64,000 nt of DNA from the NCBI GenBank assembly GCA_018857735.1, contig JABMCL010003451.1:334501-398500 (forward strand), in the 5' to 3' direction. Both the position numbers and the translations under genes were made by a program. The number at the start of each line of letters is the position of its first letter. Position 1 is the stretch's first letter. Shown here piece after piece: positions 12,052-24,000 of this stretch. Below the pieces are notes generated by a model that was given only the letters and a program-made list of their open reading frames with translations, made no database searches and was not told where the DNA came from. This DNA is from Alviniconcha marisindica (lineage: Eukaryota; Mollusca; Gastropoda; Provannidae).

Positions 12052-13188
12052 TATATAAACTGACAAAATTAAAGAAAAACAAGTTGGCATAGAGTTTCCA
12101 AATTTTCAGCGACTGCCTTGCTCTGGGGTTTATTTTTTACAACTCAAAATGGGTAAAAACACAGTTCACACAACGATTCTTAAAATACCAGGTGACTAAA
12201 ACTCAATGAATAAAAAACACAAACTGTACGACCTAACAAACTGTTCACAAAGAGCCAGCCTGCATCTTTCAAAAAAGGGAATGCTTGCATATATACATAT
12301 GTGCACATGACACTTTGATGTATATGCACCATCCAGTCAAGATCAAGACACGCATGCATGTGCACACTCATGTATACATGCACACACATGCACGCAGAGT
12401 GACACACACAGTGTAGTGCATGTCCAAATGTCACAATAATTCTGTACATATCTCTATTTTATCACATCTGCTGCCAAACGGAAGTGAACAGACAGCTCTT
12501 GTCCAAAACACAAATGGTTCTGTCCAACCCATCTCTGTCTGAAAGTAGTTTAGCCAAGTAGTGTTGGCCTTTCCACTGTCAGGCATCATCTCTTTTCCAC
12601 CAGAAAGTGTTCCACTCTTGTTAGGTAATCTGGAGAAAAGAAAACACATGTACATTATGAAATGTTGACGTCTGTACCAGACTGTTGATGGCATGAAAAT
12701 GTTTAAGCAGTAAACAAAACAAAAACGTAAGTACAAAAGGCACACTTTGCAAGAAAAAAGAAAAAAGGGGGGGAAAAAGTCACACAAAATACCTTACTTA
12801 CATACATTCCCTTTTAAAAATGTCATCCCACGGACAACTATCATGTACAAACATGTAAGCACCACTACTCTTTTACATTACACACATACAACCACACAAA
12901 AACAGATGTATACAAGGACATTCTATATATATCCTTTTCTAAAATAAGACTAAAAATAATCCCCCTCCCCACATCTCTTTTCCCACACATTTTCCTCCCC
13001 TCATCCCCACCTCCCCTCCCCCCACTGACCCACCCCTCCTTTCTCCCTCATCTTCTCCAAATCCATTGAGCATATGGCCATTGACATGGAGTTAAACTGT
13101 TTCACAGGTAGACGTTGACATTGACACAGACGCTGAAGACTGTAACAACATAAAATGGTACAGTATACAGTACATGATAGCAAAACTT
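10721..13188. other. Interval between the CAP-Gly and AIRIM genes
   Basis: No confident gene is seen. The interval includes a short (CA)n run at about 12022-12048, and the 3' UTR of AIRIM must occupy its right-hand part. A minus-strand stretch at 12442-12620 is preceded by a good acceptor (TTTTCTTTTCTCCAG) and is open for about 60 codons. It resembles no family I know and lies downstream of the AIRIM stop. Confidence 0.5.
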
Positions 13189-16100
13189 TCAACTGAAACC
13201 TTTGATAGTGTTTAACAAAGCATCATCTTGGTCTCTCCACATCCGCACCAAGTTCTGAGAGTTCACATCTTCCTCTGCCAACGCTGTCTCCAGGACGTGA
13301 AGCTTACAATAATACCTGCGTACGGTCAAGGGCAAAGGTGTGAGAATGAATGGGACTGAATGAATGCTGACCATGTCCATGATAGCAGCCTGAGCATGGG
13401 GACACTACTGATGCATGGCAATGTACACGTAGCTGTTTAGTTCACTGAGTACTGAGTACTCACTATCCAAACTGTATGCCATTCATATGATGCATGGCAA
13501 TGTACATGTAGTTGTTTAGTTCACAAGAGAAAAAGAGCATTCGCTATTCAAACTGCATACACTTCACATTTCTCTAGGAAGGAGGCAGTCAAGTTGAAAT
13601 GGTTGGCTATGTGAGGCTTCAGATTGAATACTTAAAAAATTATGAAGCTGGCTGTGTGAAGCTTCAGTCTGAAAGTTCAGTCTGAACACTTCAGCTACAC
13701 AGTTGCATACATAAAAAATTACAAAAGTTTTCCATGTTAGATAGTAATTGGGTTTTAACATCCTGTTAACCACACAGGGTCACCTCTGACCCTGTACAAC
13801 ATTACACACACACACAGAAAACAGTCTGAAACTATACTGATAATCAAGAACACAAAACTTAGAAAGGCCAAATTTGTAGCAGTATGTGAATCATGCAAAG
13901 CCCTTCGAAAGAACTTTTGATGCCTCTGGGTTCTCAGAAGAAGGGACCTTAATGGCTTAAGGGGGGTCCCAAGCAAAGGTCTATACTGACACAAGTTGGC
14001 CTGAAAACACAGAAAATATGCAAGTATTTCCATTTGTAGATGTCATATGGCTGTTCTATCAAGATTCATGCAGCAGAAGTACTTTTTTGCTTCAAATTTG
14101 AGCTGCTCAGGGAGCAGCCATATTGGTTCACTTTTTACCAATGAAGAGCAGAAAATGGCTGGCTTGTGATGCAGCTGACAATTATGTCACACATGCCAAC
14201 CTTGTTCATGACATCACAAACACAGACTATTATAAACAAAATGGCAGCGCTCACTGCAATATATTTGTTGCAACTTTCAAATGTTTATTTTTTTACCCAA
14301 ACAAACATAAATCAACCCAAAACTGGGCAATGTGAGCATTTTTTGTTGTTGACTGGACCCTTTGTCAGGTTTGCACCATTCAAACTGACATAACACAACT
14401 GAATCAGTTTTGACAGTTACTCAGTTACTTCATTGGAATTTACTTTTATTTTAGACAGAATGATTCCACAGTCAGCAAGGAAGAAAAAAGATGTCTCTTG
14501 CAGAGAATGGCTCACCTTGGGAATGCCATAGTGGCAGGAATCTTGGAGTACAGCTATCGGGCATTGTCTATATATGGTTGTTATACATCAGGTCAGTCTG
14601 GACTGTACCATCTACATGCTAGGAGTGTTTGCTATTGAAGTTAGCCATTTAATAGGCACTTGCATATGAGCATGTGCCAAAAGGTGCTGCTTAGAAGGTG
14701 GACATTAGGGTGAAAAATAAAAGCAGAAAAGTCATTTAGCAAGTAACACTATTTAAAAGATAAGTCTTTTTTTATATACATTTCAGGTCTTAAAAAGATA
14801 ACTTGATGAAGCAAGTCTGAGAAAAAGACATTTAAAGACGGACACCTGAATCTGTCGGATGCAACACAGGACACAATGTTTGATTTAATCCTTGAATTTA
14901 ATGATTGCTATCAATCTGTGGGGAAAATAAACATCCATCGTTTATAACAAGACAGTAAAACTTAAATTGACTCAATTCACTTTTTACATATTCAAAATCA
15001 TAACAATGATGTCCTGTGTTACATCCGACAGACTGCCACTTTAATTTTTTTAATAAAATGAAAATGAAACACAACACTGAATCAAAAATAGGATGTGTTA
15101 TTAGAATTTATGAAGCATAGTTGTTTCCATGACTGCAGCATGAAATAAGGTCATCAACGACATTTTTTTACATTTTATCTGTCGGATGTAACGATTATTG
15201 GATGGACATAACATTTCCCATGCTCACAATACACAGCTTATAAAATAACAGTGCTGATTTCCCTACACTGCAACAAAATGTTACCAGCTGATTTAGTAGT
15301 GGTTTTAATGACTGCAGCACTAAAACAAGTTGCTTGTATAGTATAATTTTGTCAAAGGCCCTTTTTCAGCATTTATCTGTTGGATGTAACAACTCTATGG
15401 TGGACACAACACTTCCTTTCCTGTAAAACATATGCACAGCTAATAAAATCACTTAGTTTCCTACATCTGACACATTGCTGTAAATACTGAACAAGGCCGA
15501 AACCATTATTTAAAGTAATGCACTGTTGGATGCCTTGCATATCAGAGGACACAATGGAATATGTAACACTGGACAGTCAGTATGTGACTTAGAAAAAGTA
15601 CAGCCAAGTTGTCATTATTATACTTTCATTGACAAAACAGAAAACCATGTGAATTACAAATGTACATTCACCCTATACCCTATTGTTAACAGCAGGTAAA
15701 ATTCAATTACGAAAGACATTGATTTGGCATTCAAGTCTCACTACCTGGAATAACAACTGTAACACATTGTAAGTAACCAGAAACAGTAATGCAAAATCTG
15801 GAAACTGATGACAAAGTGTAGAGAATTTTCCATGTTAACACTAATTCTTCCCATCCTAATAAATTTAAAAGATTTGTTTTCAGTGAGTTGGCACTTCAGC
15901 ATTGAGACATATCTTTATTTCTCTGCTGTTCCTAAGTACTGCAGTGCTTCCCAGGACGAATCTGGCTTCATGCTCCACTAATGTTGTCCCTGCTGTGTCA
16001 TGAAAAACACTTGCTCTTGCCCTTTTGGAGCATCGACCTCTTTAGCCTGAAAAGAAACATGCATGTGTACAAAATAAGGCAATATAACAACTGTTTTTGA

Positions 16101-18862
16101 GGATATGTCTCCTTATTTATAGGTATGCAACTCTGGAGACCTACATGCATATAAGATATTGTGTGTGTCTGCACGCGCACGTGTGTGTTTTGCACTTTCC
16201 CACGAATATATATACATATCTATATCAGACATTAGGTAATATTACTAATATATATATAGTGCTGTAGTTGAAACATAATAACACAAATACCAGGTGACCC
16301 CCTCTTTTTTTAAATTTCTTTCATTTGGTCTTTTCATCCCTACTAACTTCCACCCCCCCCCCCCCCACCCTACATTGTGCCACAGTGTATTGTATTTTGT
16401 GTTGTATGAATTTTTTGTCTTCATGTTGCATATTTATAGTGAATGTCACAATAATTCTACTTTATATGCTGCACTGTATTGTATTTGTACTGCAATGCAC
16501 ATATAAAACTACATCAGTTAAGAAATTCTATTCTGGCTTTCATAGTTTCAGCACACACTTTAGAATGCATCTGTCCTGCTAGAAATAGAATCAAAACAAC
16601 AATAACAAATATGCTTTATTCGTCCCAGGGAAATGGGAAGGCCTGGGAAGATAAAATAATTTCATGGTAATGCTTCTTTTCTTTTTCTTTCTTCTTCTTT
16701 TTGTTGTTGTTGTGTGTTTGTACAATTTGTATAAATTGGTATAAATAGATAATTTACGGCTATGCCTTTTTTAAACTCTTAGTCACATCACAGACGGCAA
16801 TAATAAACCTGTAGAGTTGCAGAAGTGTATGAGCAGTAAGAATTTGTGTCATGGCATCATGCTGTTCGATCGACTGAACAAATGAAAAAAACGCTGTCCG
16901 ACAGCGGCAAATCAACTCCGAAACGTGTGCCGTCGTAAACACGGTTATTTTCGCCATTACGAAGTAAACACTTGAACGTATAAGTTTTTCTCTTTCAGTC
17001 GAAACACTAAGAAAAAACTAGTTCGTTGATCAAAACGTGGACATTACTGTGCAAAATTTGGTCACTCGCGATCGAAACACTGACCTAAGGCCCACTTGTG
17101 TCATCCGAGAAACAGCGGGCTATCAAACGAAGACATCACTTTGAATTTGCACACTGCCGACCGAAACCTGTTTAATAATGGTCACTTTGCTTACAATTAC
17201 GAATGAAAATGCAAAAATAACGTTGTATCAATGAAAAGTAACTATTTAATCTGTCGGACGCAACATCACATTTCGATCGAAACTGTAAAAAGGTACATGA
17301 CCCAAATCGAAAATTCACTCACCGTTTCCTTGTTGGCACCATGTTTGAAGAGAAAGTAGGCGCAAAGCACTGTGGATAAACATGGCCGCGCTTTGTGCAA
17401 AAGACCGCAGTCACAAAATCGACATTATCCCCAGAATCGGCAATTCTTCGATCGTAATGGACTGACAAAATAAAAACTAGAAATTTTAAACTTGAAATTG
17501 TTTATTACGAACGGAATCCAACGCTTTTATTATCACTGCTTTCGACTAAACACTGATTTTAGCAACAGCTTCTTTGTTTCAACACCCACAAGTCCGCAGT
17601 GAATAGTAGCAGACGAACATTTTCGTCAGCATCGGAACCGGACCCAATGCGTTCGATTGAAATAAACATATGTTTATTTCAATTATTCAGATTTTACAAA
17701 TAGTTATGAGCCATTTTCTCAAGCATTAAAAAGCTTTGACTATGTCCTGTCAGGCAGCAAAGGGAAAATTGCCTAAAGAAGAAAGATGCAAACAAAACGA
17801 CAACTGAAGCGGTGCACCTGAAATGTCCACACTTCCTTTGCCGATTTTCGGCCCGGACTTGGTGTAAATTTTCATATTTTACTAACTCAAAACTGACTTT
17901 GGGAGTCAAGTTTATCTTTATATCTCTTTGATGCATACTCTTTCAGATAAAGTTAGGTTTGTTCAGAGAAAACTTAACCTGAAGAAGCATTTACGACCAA
18001 AAAATGGATGGTCCTCGCCGAGCACCTTTTGGCACAGGCTCATATATATATATAATATATATATATATATTTATATAATATAATATATATATTATATATA
18101 TATATGTTCATTATTTAAGACTAGACATAACACTCTTGAAGCTCCCCATTACCTTGGGTCCACAGTTTCCCATTATGGGTGCCCTCATAGGCCAGCTGCA
18201 GAACAGTGATGCACATGCTAAGTACACTACTAGTTCTACAGTGCTAGCTGGTTCTACTGTCATTAGCTGCTACCACTACCACTGTACCAGCTAGTGATTC
18301 TGTCCAAACAGCTGGACTTGCCACACTAGTAAGTAACTTGGTGTTTTACACCCAGTCAACCATTGTGGTTGTATCAAGGCAAGCTTGCCACACTAATTAG
18401 TACTAGCACAATGAAGATGACAAGCTACACAAAAAGGATACTGTTCTTCAAGCAGTGTGCTGACATGCAGCAGCCACTCCATCATGTCCCACAGTGGAGG
18501 TGTGGTGGGAGACCCCCCAGTGTGGTCGCTGAAGTCAAGAGACATCATGGAGTACTTCACCACCAGGCCTGCTGAAGAGTCACAGTACTTGCTCACTGCT
18601 TTCTGCTTGTCCATCAGGGAGCCACTGAAACCATTTTTGTTTTTAAATCACCCAATGCATTTTGCTGATGTGCAGTTTTAACTTCATGCACACGCACAGT
18701 GTCACACACACACACATGTACACAGACTCACGCACACACACACACACACACCCACATGCACACACACCACACACACACACACACACATACACACACACGC
18801 ACTGTGACACACACACACACACACACACACATACACACACACACACAACACAGATGATGTAT

Positions 18863-18910
<48 letters not shown>

Positions 18911-18941
18911 ATTATCTATCTATCTATCTATCTATATATAT

Positions 18942-18994
<53 letters not shown>

Positions 18995-19051
18995 TACAGC
19001 ATTATCTTCAGTTCCTCCAACTTGTCTACAATCTCAGCCTCTATCTTACAG

Positions 19052-19095
<44 letters not shown>

Positions 19096-19121
19096 TGACA
19101 CACACACACACACACACTGTG

Positions 19122-19154
<33 letters not shown>

Positions 19155-19440
19155 CTTACAGCATTATCTTCAGTTCCTCCAACTTGTCCACAATCTCAGC
19201 CTCTATTTTTGAGACCAAACGTGCTTTCATGTCTGGAAATGAATTAGCGAATGGCAAAGAACAGTAATCAACAGATTTACAACACTCCAACTGTTCCAGC
19301 AAGTTTGACACTGATGTCACAATGGGCAGCGCTTCTGCCTCCTCCGTTTGCACTGTGGGGTACAAAGACTGAACACATTTGAAGGCTTTCTGCAAGTTTC
19401 TTTCTAGAGCCAGCCGTCCTTTATGGCCCTTTTCTTCCAT
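13189..19440 (-). CDS. AIRIM: AIRIM / C1orf109 orthologue, AFG2-interacting ribosome maturation factor
   Basis: Three exons join in frame: 19440-19160 (ATG at 19440), 18624-18442 and 13315-13189 (TGA), giving 196 residues against about 203 in human. Exon 1 encodes RNLQKAFKCVQSLYP and SVSNLLEQL, then NSFPDMKARL and EIVDKLEELK, which parallel the family's LSNLAEQL, RAFPDLKERL and IVLDKLGERL. Exon 2 ends DMMEWLLHVSTLLEE, and exon 3 continues YYCKLHVLETALAEED to RMW. By my recollection of the human protein, the spacing from EWL to that W is identical, which supports the weak donor GTATCC. AIRIM is a subunit of the AFG2A/AFG2B/CINP (55LCC) AAA+ complex that recycles factors during 60S maturation. 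Intron 2 (5.1 kb) hosts TIR element A1. The gene is head-to-head with CDCA8. Confidence 0.93.
13985..14290 (+). repeat. Dispersed 300-bp repeat, copy 1
   Basis: This stretch matches 37570-37862 in the same orientation. Shared landmarks in order are AAGTTGGCCTG, TATCAAGAT with CATGCA, AAGTACTTTTTTG, GAAGAGCAGAAAA, TGGCTTGTGATGCA, CACATGCCAACCTTGTT and ACAAAATGGC. The copies are diverged, with many small indels. No coding content is shared. It lies in AIRIM intron 2, just left of element A1. Confidence 0.8.
14664..18046 (+). mobile_element. TIR element A, copy 1 (in AIRIM intron 2)
   Basis: The left end reads ATATGAGCATGTGCCAAAAGG and the right end, reverse complemented, reads ATATGAGCCTGTGCCAAAAGG. 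The two form about 24-bp terminal inverted repeats with one mismatch. The element is about 3.4 kb and its right end abuts a (TA)n tract. A second full-length copy lies at 50196-53588 and matches end to end. Inside are repeated copies of CTGTCGGATGTAACA or close variants: plus strand at 14852, 15179, 15377, 15523 and 17251, minus strand at 15031. No transposase is recognisable. A short two-exon minus-strand ORF is possible (15998-17342). The superfamily is unknown to me; TIRs and a TA context are seen, while mobility is inferred from the two copies. Confidence 0.88.
15998..17342 (-). CDS. Putative two-exon 22-residue ORF inside TIR element A1
   Basis: On the minus strand an ATG at 17342 opens MVPTRK and runs to a canonical donor CG|GTGAGT (exon 17342-17323). 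An acceptor GTTTCTTTTCAG precedes 16046, and the phase-2 join continues RLKRSMLQKGKSKCFS to a stop at 15998. The product would be a very basic 22-residue peptide. An ATG, GTGCCAACAAGGAA and GGTGAGT core is kept in the second copy (about 52866-52845), with one base missing. The splice sites look real, but the ORF is too short to support a function. It may instead be a non-coding first exon with a promoter. Confidence 0.25.
18330..18388 (+). repeat. Short core repeat GGTGTTTTACRCCCAGTCAACC, copy 1
   Basis: The stretch AGTAAGTAACTTGGTGTTTT, ACACCCAGTCAACC, a short gap and GTTGTATCAAGGC recurs at 44738-44795 in the same orientation, and at 32918-32976 and 26103-26152 inverted. The conserved core is about 50 bases. 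Confidence 0.8.
18690..19151. repeat. Compound CA / TA / TATC microsatellite cluster in AIRIM intron 1
   Basis: (CA)n with TGTGA interruptions (18690-18848) is followed by (TA)n (18866-18907), (ATCT)n (18908-18932), more (TA)n to about 18990, a duplicated exon fragment, then (CA)n (19056-19150) that stops just before the AIRIM exon-1 donor. Nearly all of intron 1 is simple sequence. Confidence 0.95.
18991..19052 (-). pseudogene. Partial duplicate of the AIRIM exon 1 end with its splice donor
   Basis: On the minus strand this fragment repeats the last 15 codons of AIRIM exon 1 (EAEIVDKLEELKIM plus the split Leu) and the donor GTAAGAT that follows. The only difference in the coding part I see is GTG to GTA for the Val codon. 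It lies about 160 bases downstream in intron 1, between (TA)n and (CA)n tracts. It has a second intact donor but no convincing acceptor, so use of this donor instead of the upstream one would include microsatellite in the mRNA. Confidence 0.85.
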
Positions 19441-21033
19441 TCTTAATTAAACACTTTGTGTCCCAGAACTTCTCTCTTAGCATAACTGCCTTCAACGGTT
19501 AAATAACCTATTGATATCACTATTCACTGTGAGCGTCACAATGCCAAAACAGGCTCCATGTGCATCACACTTCACGGGATTGGGTCCAGTTGCCCAGGCT
19601 AACACCAACGTTACGGGTTGCTTCCCTTGTCCTTATGTCGCAAAAGAAAAATCAGACACATTAACACATAAAAACAAGCAGAACATATATTTCACGCAGA
19701 CCGTATCATAAAAAGACTGAAATAGATAGGTGGCTTAGAATTAGACAGTTTTCACGATTGTATTGGCGAAACTGCGCTTTTACGACTTTGTGCACAACTT
19801 CCGGGCATATTTTCATTGGACGTTTCCTATCAAGCGGATTTTTCAAAGCAAAAGTGCCCAACACAAGAGTCAGAAGTAAGTTCGTAAGCAAATGTGCCGT
19901 TAACTTTGGATTTAATTTAGGCTCCGTTTGCAGATACTGAGCGTTTTGCATATAAACTCACGGGACTGCAAAAAGAATGGGATTACCGGTTATTTATTTT
20001 GCGCCAGCATCATGACTCATGTGCATCACTGACATTCCGCGAGAGTGATGTACACATGCTTATCTATGAGACTATGTACATCATGTAATAATAATAATAA
20101 TAATAATAATAATGGAAATTTGTAAAGCGCCTACCCTGTGGCTTAAAGCGCTGGTAGCATATATACTCTCTGCAGTTTTTACATACATTATACTATAGGG
20201 CATAAACTTTACTGTACATTCATAACATACATGTATAATCCGTACGGTCTCAGTGGACGTAAAGCAGCATTGGAGAAGAAGAAGCAAGGTAAGGTTTCGC
20301 TTTCTAGCCCCCAGGGGCAAAAAGCTCAATAAAACCTTGAAACCTTGTCAACAACTACAACAAAAAGACTTGCCACACCATTACATTTACAGCTTTAGCA
20401 ATAGCAAGAAGGCGCACATAATTCACAATCACATCATTATCAAGCACAACAGACCAGAGATTCCTCGAGCCTTTACTGGCACTAGTGGCAGTCGCAAACT
20501 AACTATTATTATATGAACTAATTAAGACAAAACAGGATACAGCAGTCACAGCATTTATGAATTATAAACAGTGCAGTTTTTACATACTTAGAGCCGTATA
20601 GCCACTATAGCCGTATAGGACATCAAATGTTACATGTACTCTTACAGTCCTTGAGTGCACCTGTGACTTAATCAGAAGACAATCTATACTCAAAACTTAA
20701 TAATAATACTGAGAAGAAAAGAATTAGGAAAGAAAACAAAAAGTGACTAACTTTTTCTCTCTCTTGTCTTACTCTTAGTCTTACTCTTAGTAAGTCTTAC
20801 TTCAATCTTACTATTAGTCTTAGGTCTAAGTCAGATGTACCTGGAAAAAAAAGACATTGATTTAGATTCATCTCAAAACTCAACTGTCAAAAACTGTCAT
20901 CCTCCAGTTTCCTTTTCCTTCCTTCCCATACATTTTCTGTTTTCTCAAATTTCTGCTATGACATTGATTGACTGAAAATATTTTTTTATAAGTACATAGA
21001 TCTTGACTGAGACAGGGTTATTTATTGCAGACA
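19441..21033. promoter_or_regulatory. Shared region between divergent AIRIM and CDCA8 start codons
   Basis: The two ATGs (19440 minus, 21034 plus) are 1.6 kb apart and point away from each other. Near the AIRIM side are ACTTCCGG (19798-19805, an ETS/GABP-type site) and two inverted CCAAT boxes (ATTGG at 19763-19767 and 19816-19820). These are common in bidirectional housekeeping promoters. Because the borealin ATG directly follows an acceptor-like TTTATTGCAG, its 5' UTR probably starts in an upstream exon nearer these sites. That part is inference. Confidence 0.55.
20085..20330 (+). repeat. (AAT)n-headed dispersed repeat with TAAAGCGC boxes
   Basis: An (AAT)n run (20092-20113) leads into GGAAATTTGTAAAGCGCC and a second AAAGCGCTGG. 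Farther right, ACGGTCTCAGTGGACGTAAAG, CAGCATTGGAGAA resembles ATGGTCTCTCTGGATGTAAAG, CAACACTGAAGAA near 44120-44155. It looks like a mosaic of two short interspersed repeats. Confidence 0.55.
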
Positions 21034-24000
21034 ATGCCGAGAAAGAGAGCAACACGTCTCAACCAGCGTGCCAAGCCCAAGAAACCAGATGGCAACATTG
21101 GTGGTGACCTTGATCCACAGGAAAGACGGGAAAAGTTAGCTGTGTTTTTAAATGATTTTGACATGGAAGGTTAGTTTCTCCTTTTGTGTCATTACATTAG
21201 TTATTTATATATTTTATATAGTTCTGCATAAGAATTAAAATGAAATATAGTCCATTTCATAAAGAATTTGAAAATAAAGCAGTAGATAATTGAAAGTTGA
21301 TTGAGTGATCACTTTTATAATATAGTGCTATTTTTTGCTATTGAGCAAACACTTTACTCTTGTCACATCCTGTTTTATGGACACAATGACAGCCACAGAA
21401 TACAGGATTGCTTATAAAGTTATAGTTATGATAATAATAATATAGTTTTAGTATTAGAGTGCTTTGACTTTGAGCCTGACACATACATGTATACATGTAT
21501 CAACTACCAGTACCATTACCATAGAGGGATTTAGCACATTTTTGTTGTTGTGTGTGTGTGTAATTTATAAAATGTATGCTTTTGACTGTTGTTGTACTGG
21601 AAATGTATGGTTTGTGCCAGGTCATTTATAATTATTGCAGGTGAAACAATATAGATCTACGTTTAACTAGTTTTAGTTTTACTTTGTTTCAGTTTTAGTC
21701 AATTATGTGTGTGTTTTATTTATTGCTTTTAATTTAAATATTGTGTGTGTGTGTGTGTGTCTGTGTGTATTTTATTTAGTGCTTTTACTTAAATTGATAA
21801 TATACTTTGTTAAACTTTACTTAAAGGTTGTGGTTTTCAGCTGCTTCTGTTTGGCATTTTATTTTGACACTTTGTTTTGGGAGCATGTTTTATTGTTTGC
21901 TTTTGGTTTGTATAACTATATATATGACTAAGTGCCAAAAGGTGTGCATGAAAAGAGGACACAGTAGGTTAGAAAAAAAGTATGAAATAAAGTAAAAGAA
22001 GTGTTTTAGAATGTTTACTATATGGTAATCATCACTTCAAAGTGGAAGATAACGACTTTATTAGTTTTAAAAGAAAACGAGCTTTAAAAATGAAAAGTGT
22101 ATTATGTCGGATGTCAGGGATTGCGACAAAAAAGTGCTACTGTATGGCTGGTAAATTATTATTTTTATTCCCAACCACTTTAAACAGTTTAAAGGGATGT
22201 CCTCATAAGTATTTTCAAATAAATTTATTGCAGCCTGACTTCTTACAAAAATATTGACATGTACTGTTTGTCGCAATACCTGACATCCGACAAAATTTAA
22301 AATTTTTCCCTTTTTCTTTCTGACAACAAAAAACACAAAGTTCATCCATTCTGCCATTCAAGCGTAGGTAACAGACACACTGGAAAGTCAGTTTTGAGAA
22401 TTGTTTCTTTCTTGACATAGCACAAAAAACTACACAAAGTGTCAAACATCAGCATTACACAAAGTATGACAGTGTCATAAATGTGACTTGACAGTGCAAT
22501 AATTATTGAAGATTCTACATTTCTCTTCAACTACAAATGTAAAAACATATTTAAACACAGTGCTACATTCAACTTATGATTGTTGGCTTTGTTTTACTGC
22601 AGAATCATAAAATGTCGAACATCAGCTTGCGACAGTCATAAGACTTGACAGTAAACATTAAACTTTCTCTTCAGCTAAAAAATACACATAATGTAGTAAA
22701 GTAGTATGTACTTAGATCCAGAGTACTGCATGCAACTTCCTTTTTGATAGGCATTACATACAATTGGCTTGTAAATTTTAGCATTGTAACCCTGTTGAGC
22801 ACTTCCGACTGGCTATCTCATACTTCAGTCAAAACAACAACATTTAACAAAGTCTAAAACACCATACCACCCCTACAGTATAAAAAAAACTGTACCTTGA
22901 ATGTTTCAAGAAAAGCACACCAAACAGCACAGCACTAAGAAAAAGAAAAACTCTTACAAACATGAAACAACATTTAATTTTGTGTATGTCACATCTCCAA
23001 CTAGGCAATCCAGCGTTCCGGGGGAAAACCCTGACTGGCACCCTAGCCATCATCAACACTACTTCTTGGGGGGCTGGCAACTCCAAAAGGGACAGATTTT
23101 GGAAGACGTGAACAAGAATCTCAAGGGGGGGCACAGCGCCACATCCTCAGTGAGGTCATTCCAGTCCTTGATTGCGTTGGGAAAAAAGATTCCTGTAGTC
23201 AGTATGACACTTGACAGAGGGGGCACTGGTATAACAGGGAATGGGAATGATGGGCTCCTGTGATACGGGGATAGTCACCTGTTATTCACTTGGTGTCAGT
23301 GCTATGGAGCCATGGTGATGGTGGAAGTTATAAAAGTTCACCAGTCTTTCTTTCCTGCCCTATGTTTGGGGATATGGTCAGCCTAGTCACCAATCAGCAT
23401 GCTGTTGACACTGGATATCCTGCGCATCTCTGTGGTGTCCACCATGCTGCCTTTTGCTGTCAGACTCTAGGCCATTTATCAGGTTGTGTTTGGGTGCCGA
23501 TAGAGTTGCCATATTCCGCTGGTGTGACAACTGCTTGTAGGCGCCCTTTTTTAAAGAGGTGCGATCTTCAGGTTCTTCCCAGAACCCAGGGTCCTGGGTT
23601 GCTTTGTTGTGATGTTGATGTGTCTCCCAGGTGGCGTCTGAGGTCAGTGTTTAAAACCCAAGAAGTGAGTACTGTTGACTGACTTGAGCATCTGGCCATG
23701 CAGAGCATGGTAGTGTTTCCTCTTGCTTTTAGTAACACTTAGGATGTCACATCTGTCCGGGTAAAGCACATGTTCCATCTGCCTTCTCATTACCCATACC
23801 GAAAATTTTTTAGATCATTTTGGAGTATTGCTTGATCTTCAGCTGTGGAGATGGGGGACTGACAGATGGCGTCATCTTCAAACGATCTCAGTCTGGAGGT
23901 AGGCTGTTTTGGCAGCTAGGTCACTGATGGGATAGGACAAACAATTCTGGGCCAAAAACACTGCCTTAAGGCACCTCTGAGTCCCTGGGACAAAGTTCGA

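Noticed and set aside
12442..12620. Minus-strand candidate terminal exon after TTTTCTTTTCTCCAG
   Set aside because: AIRIM already terminates at 13189 with full family length, and no other upstream exon or homology supports this one.
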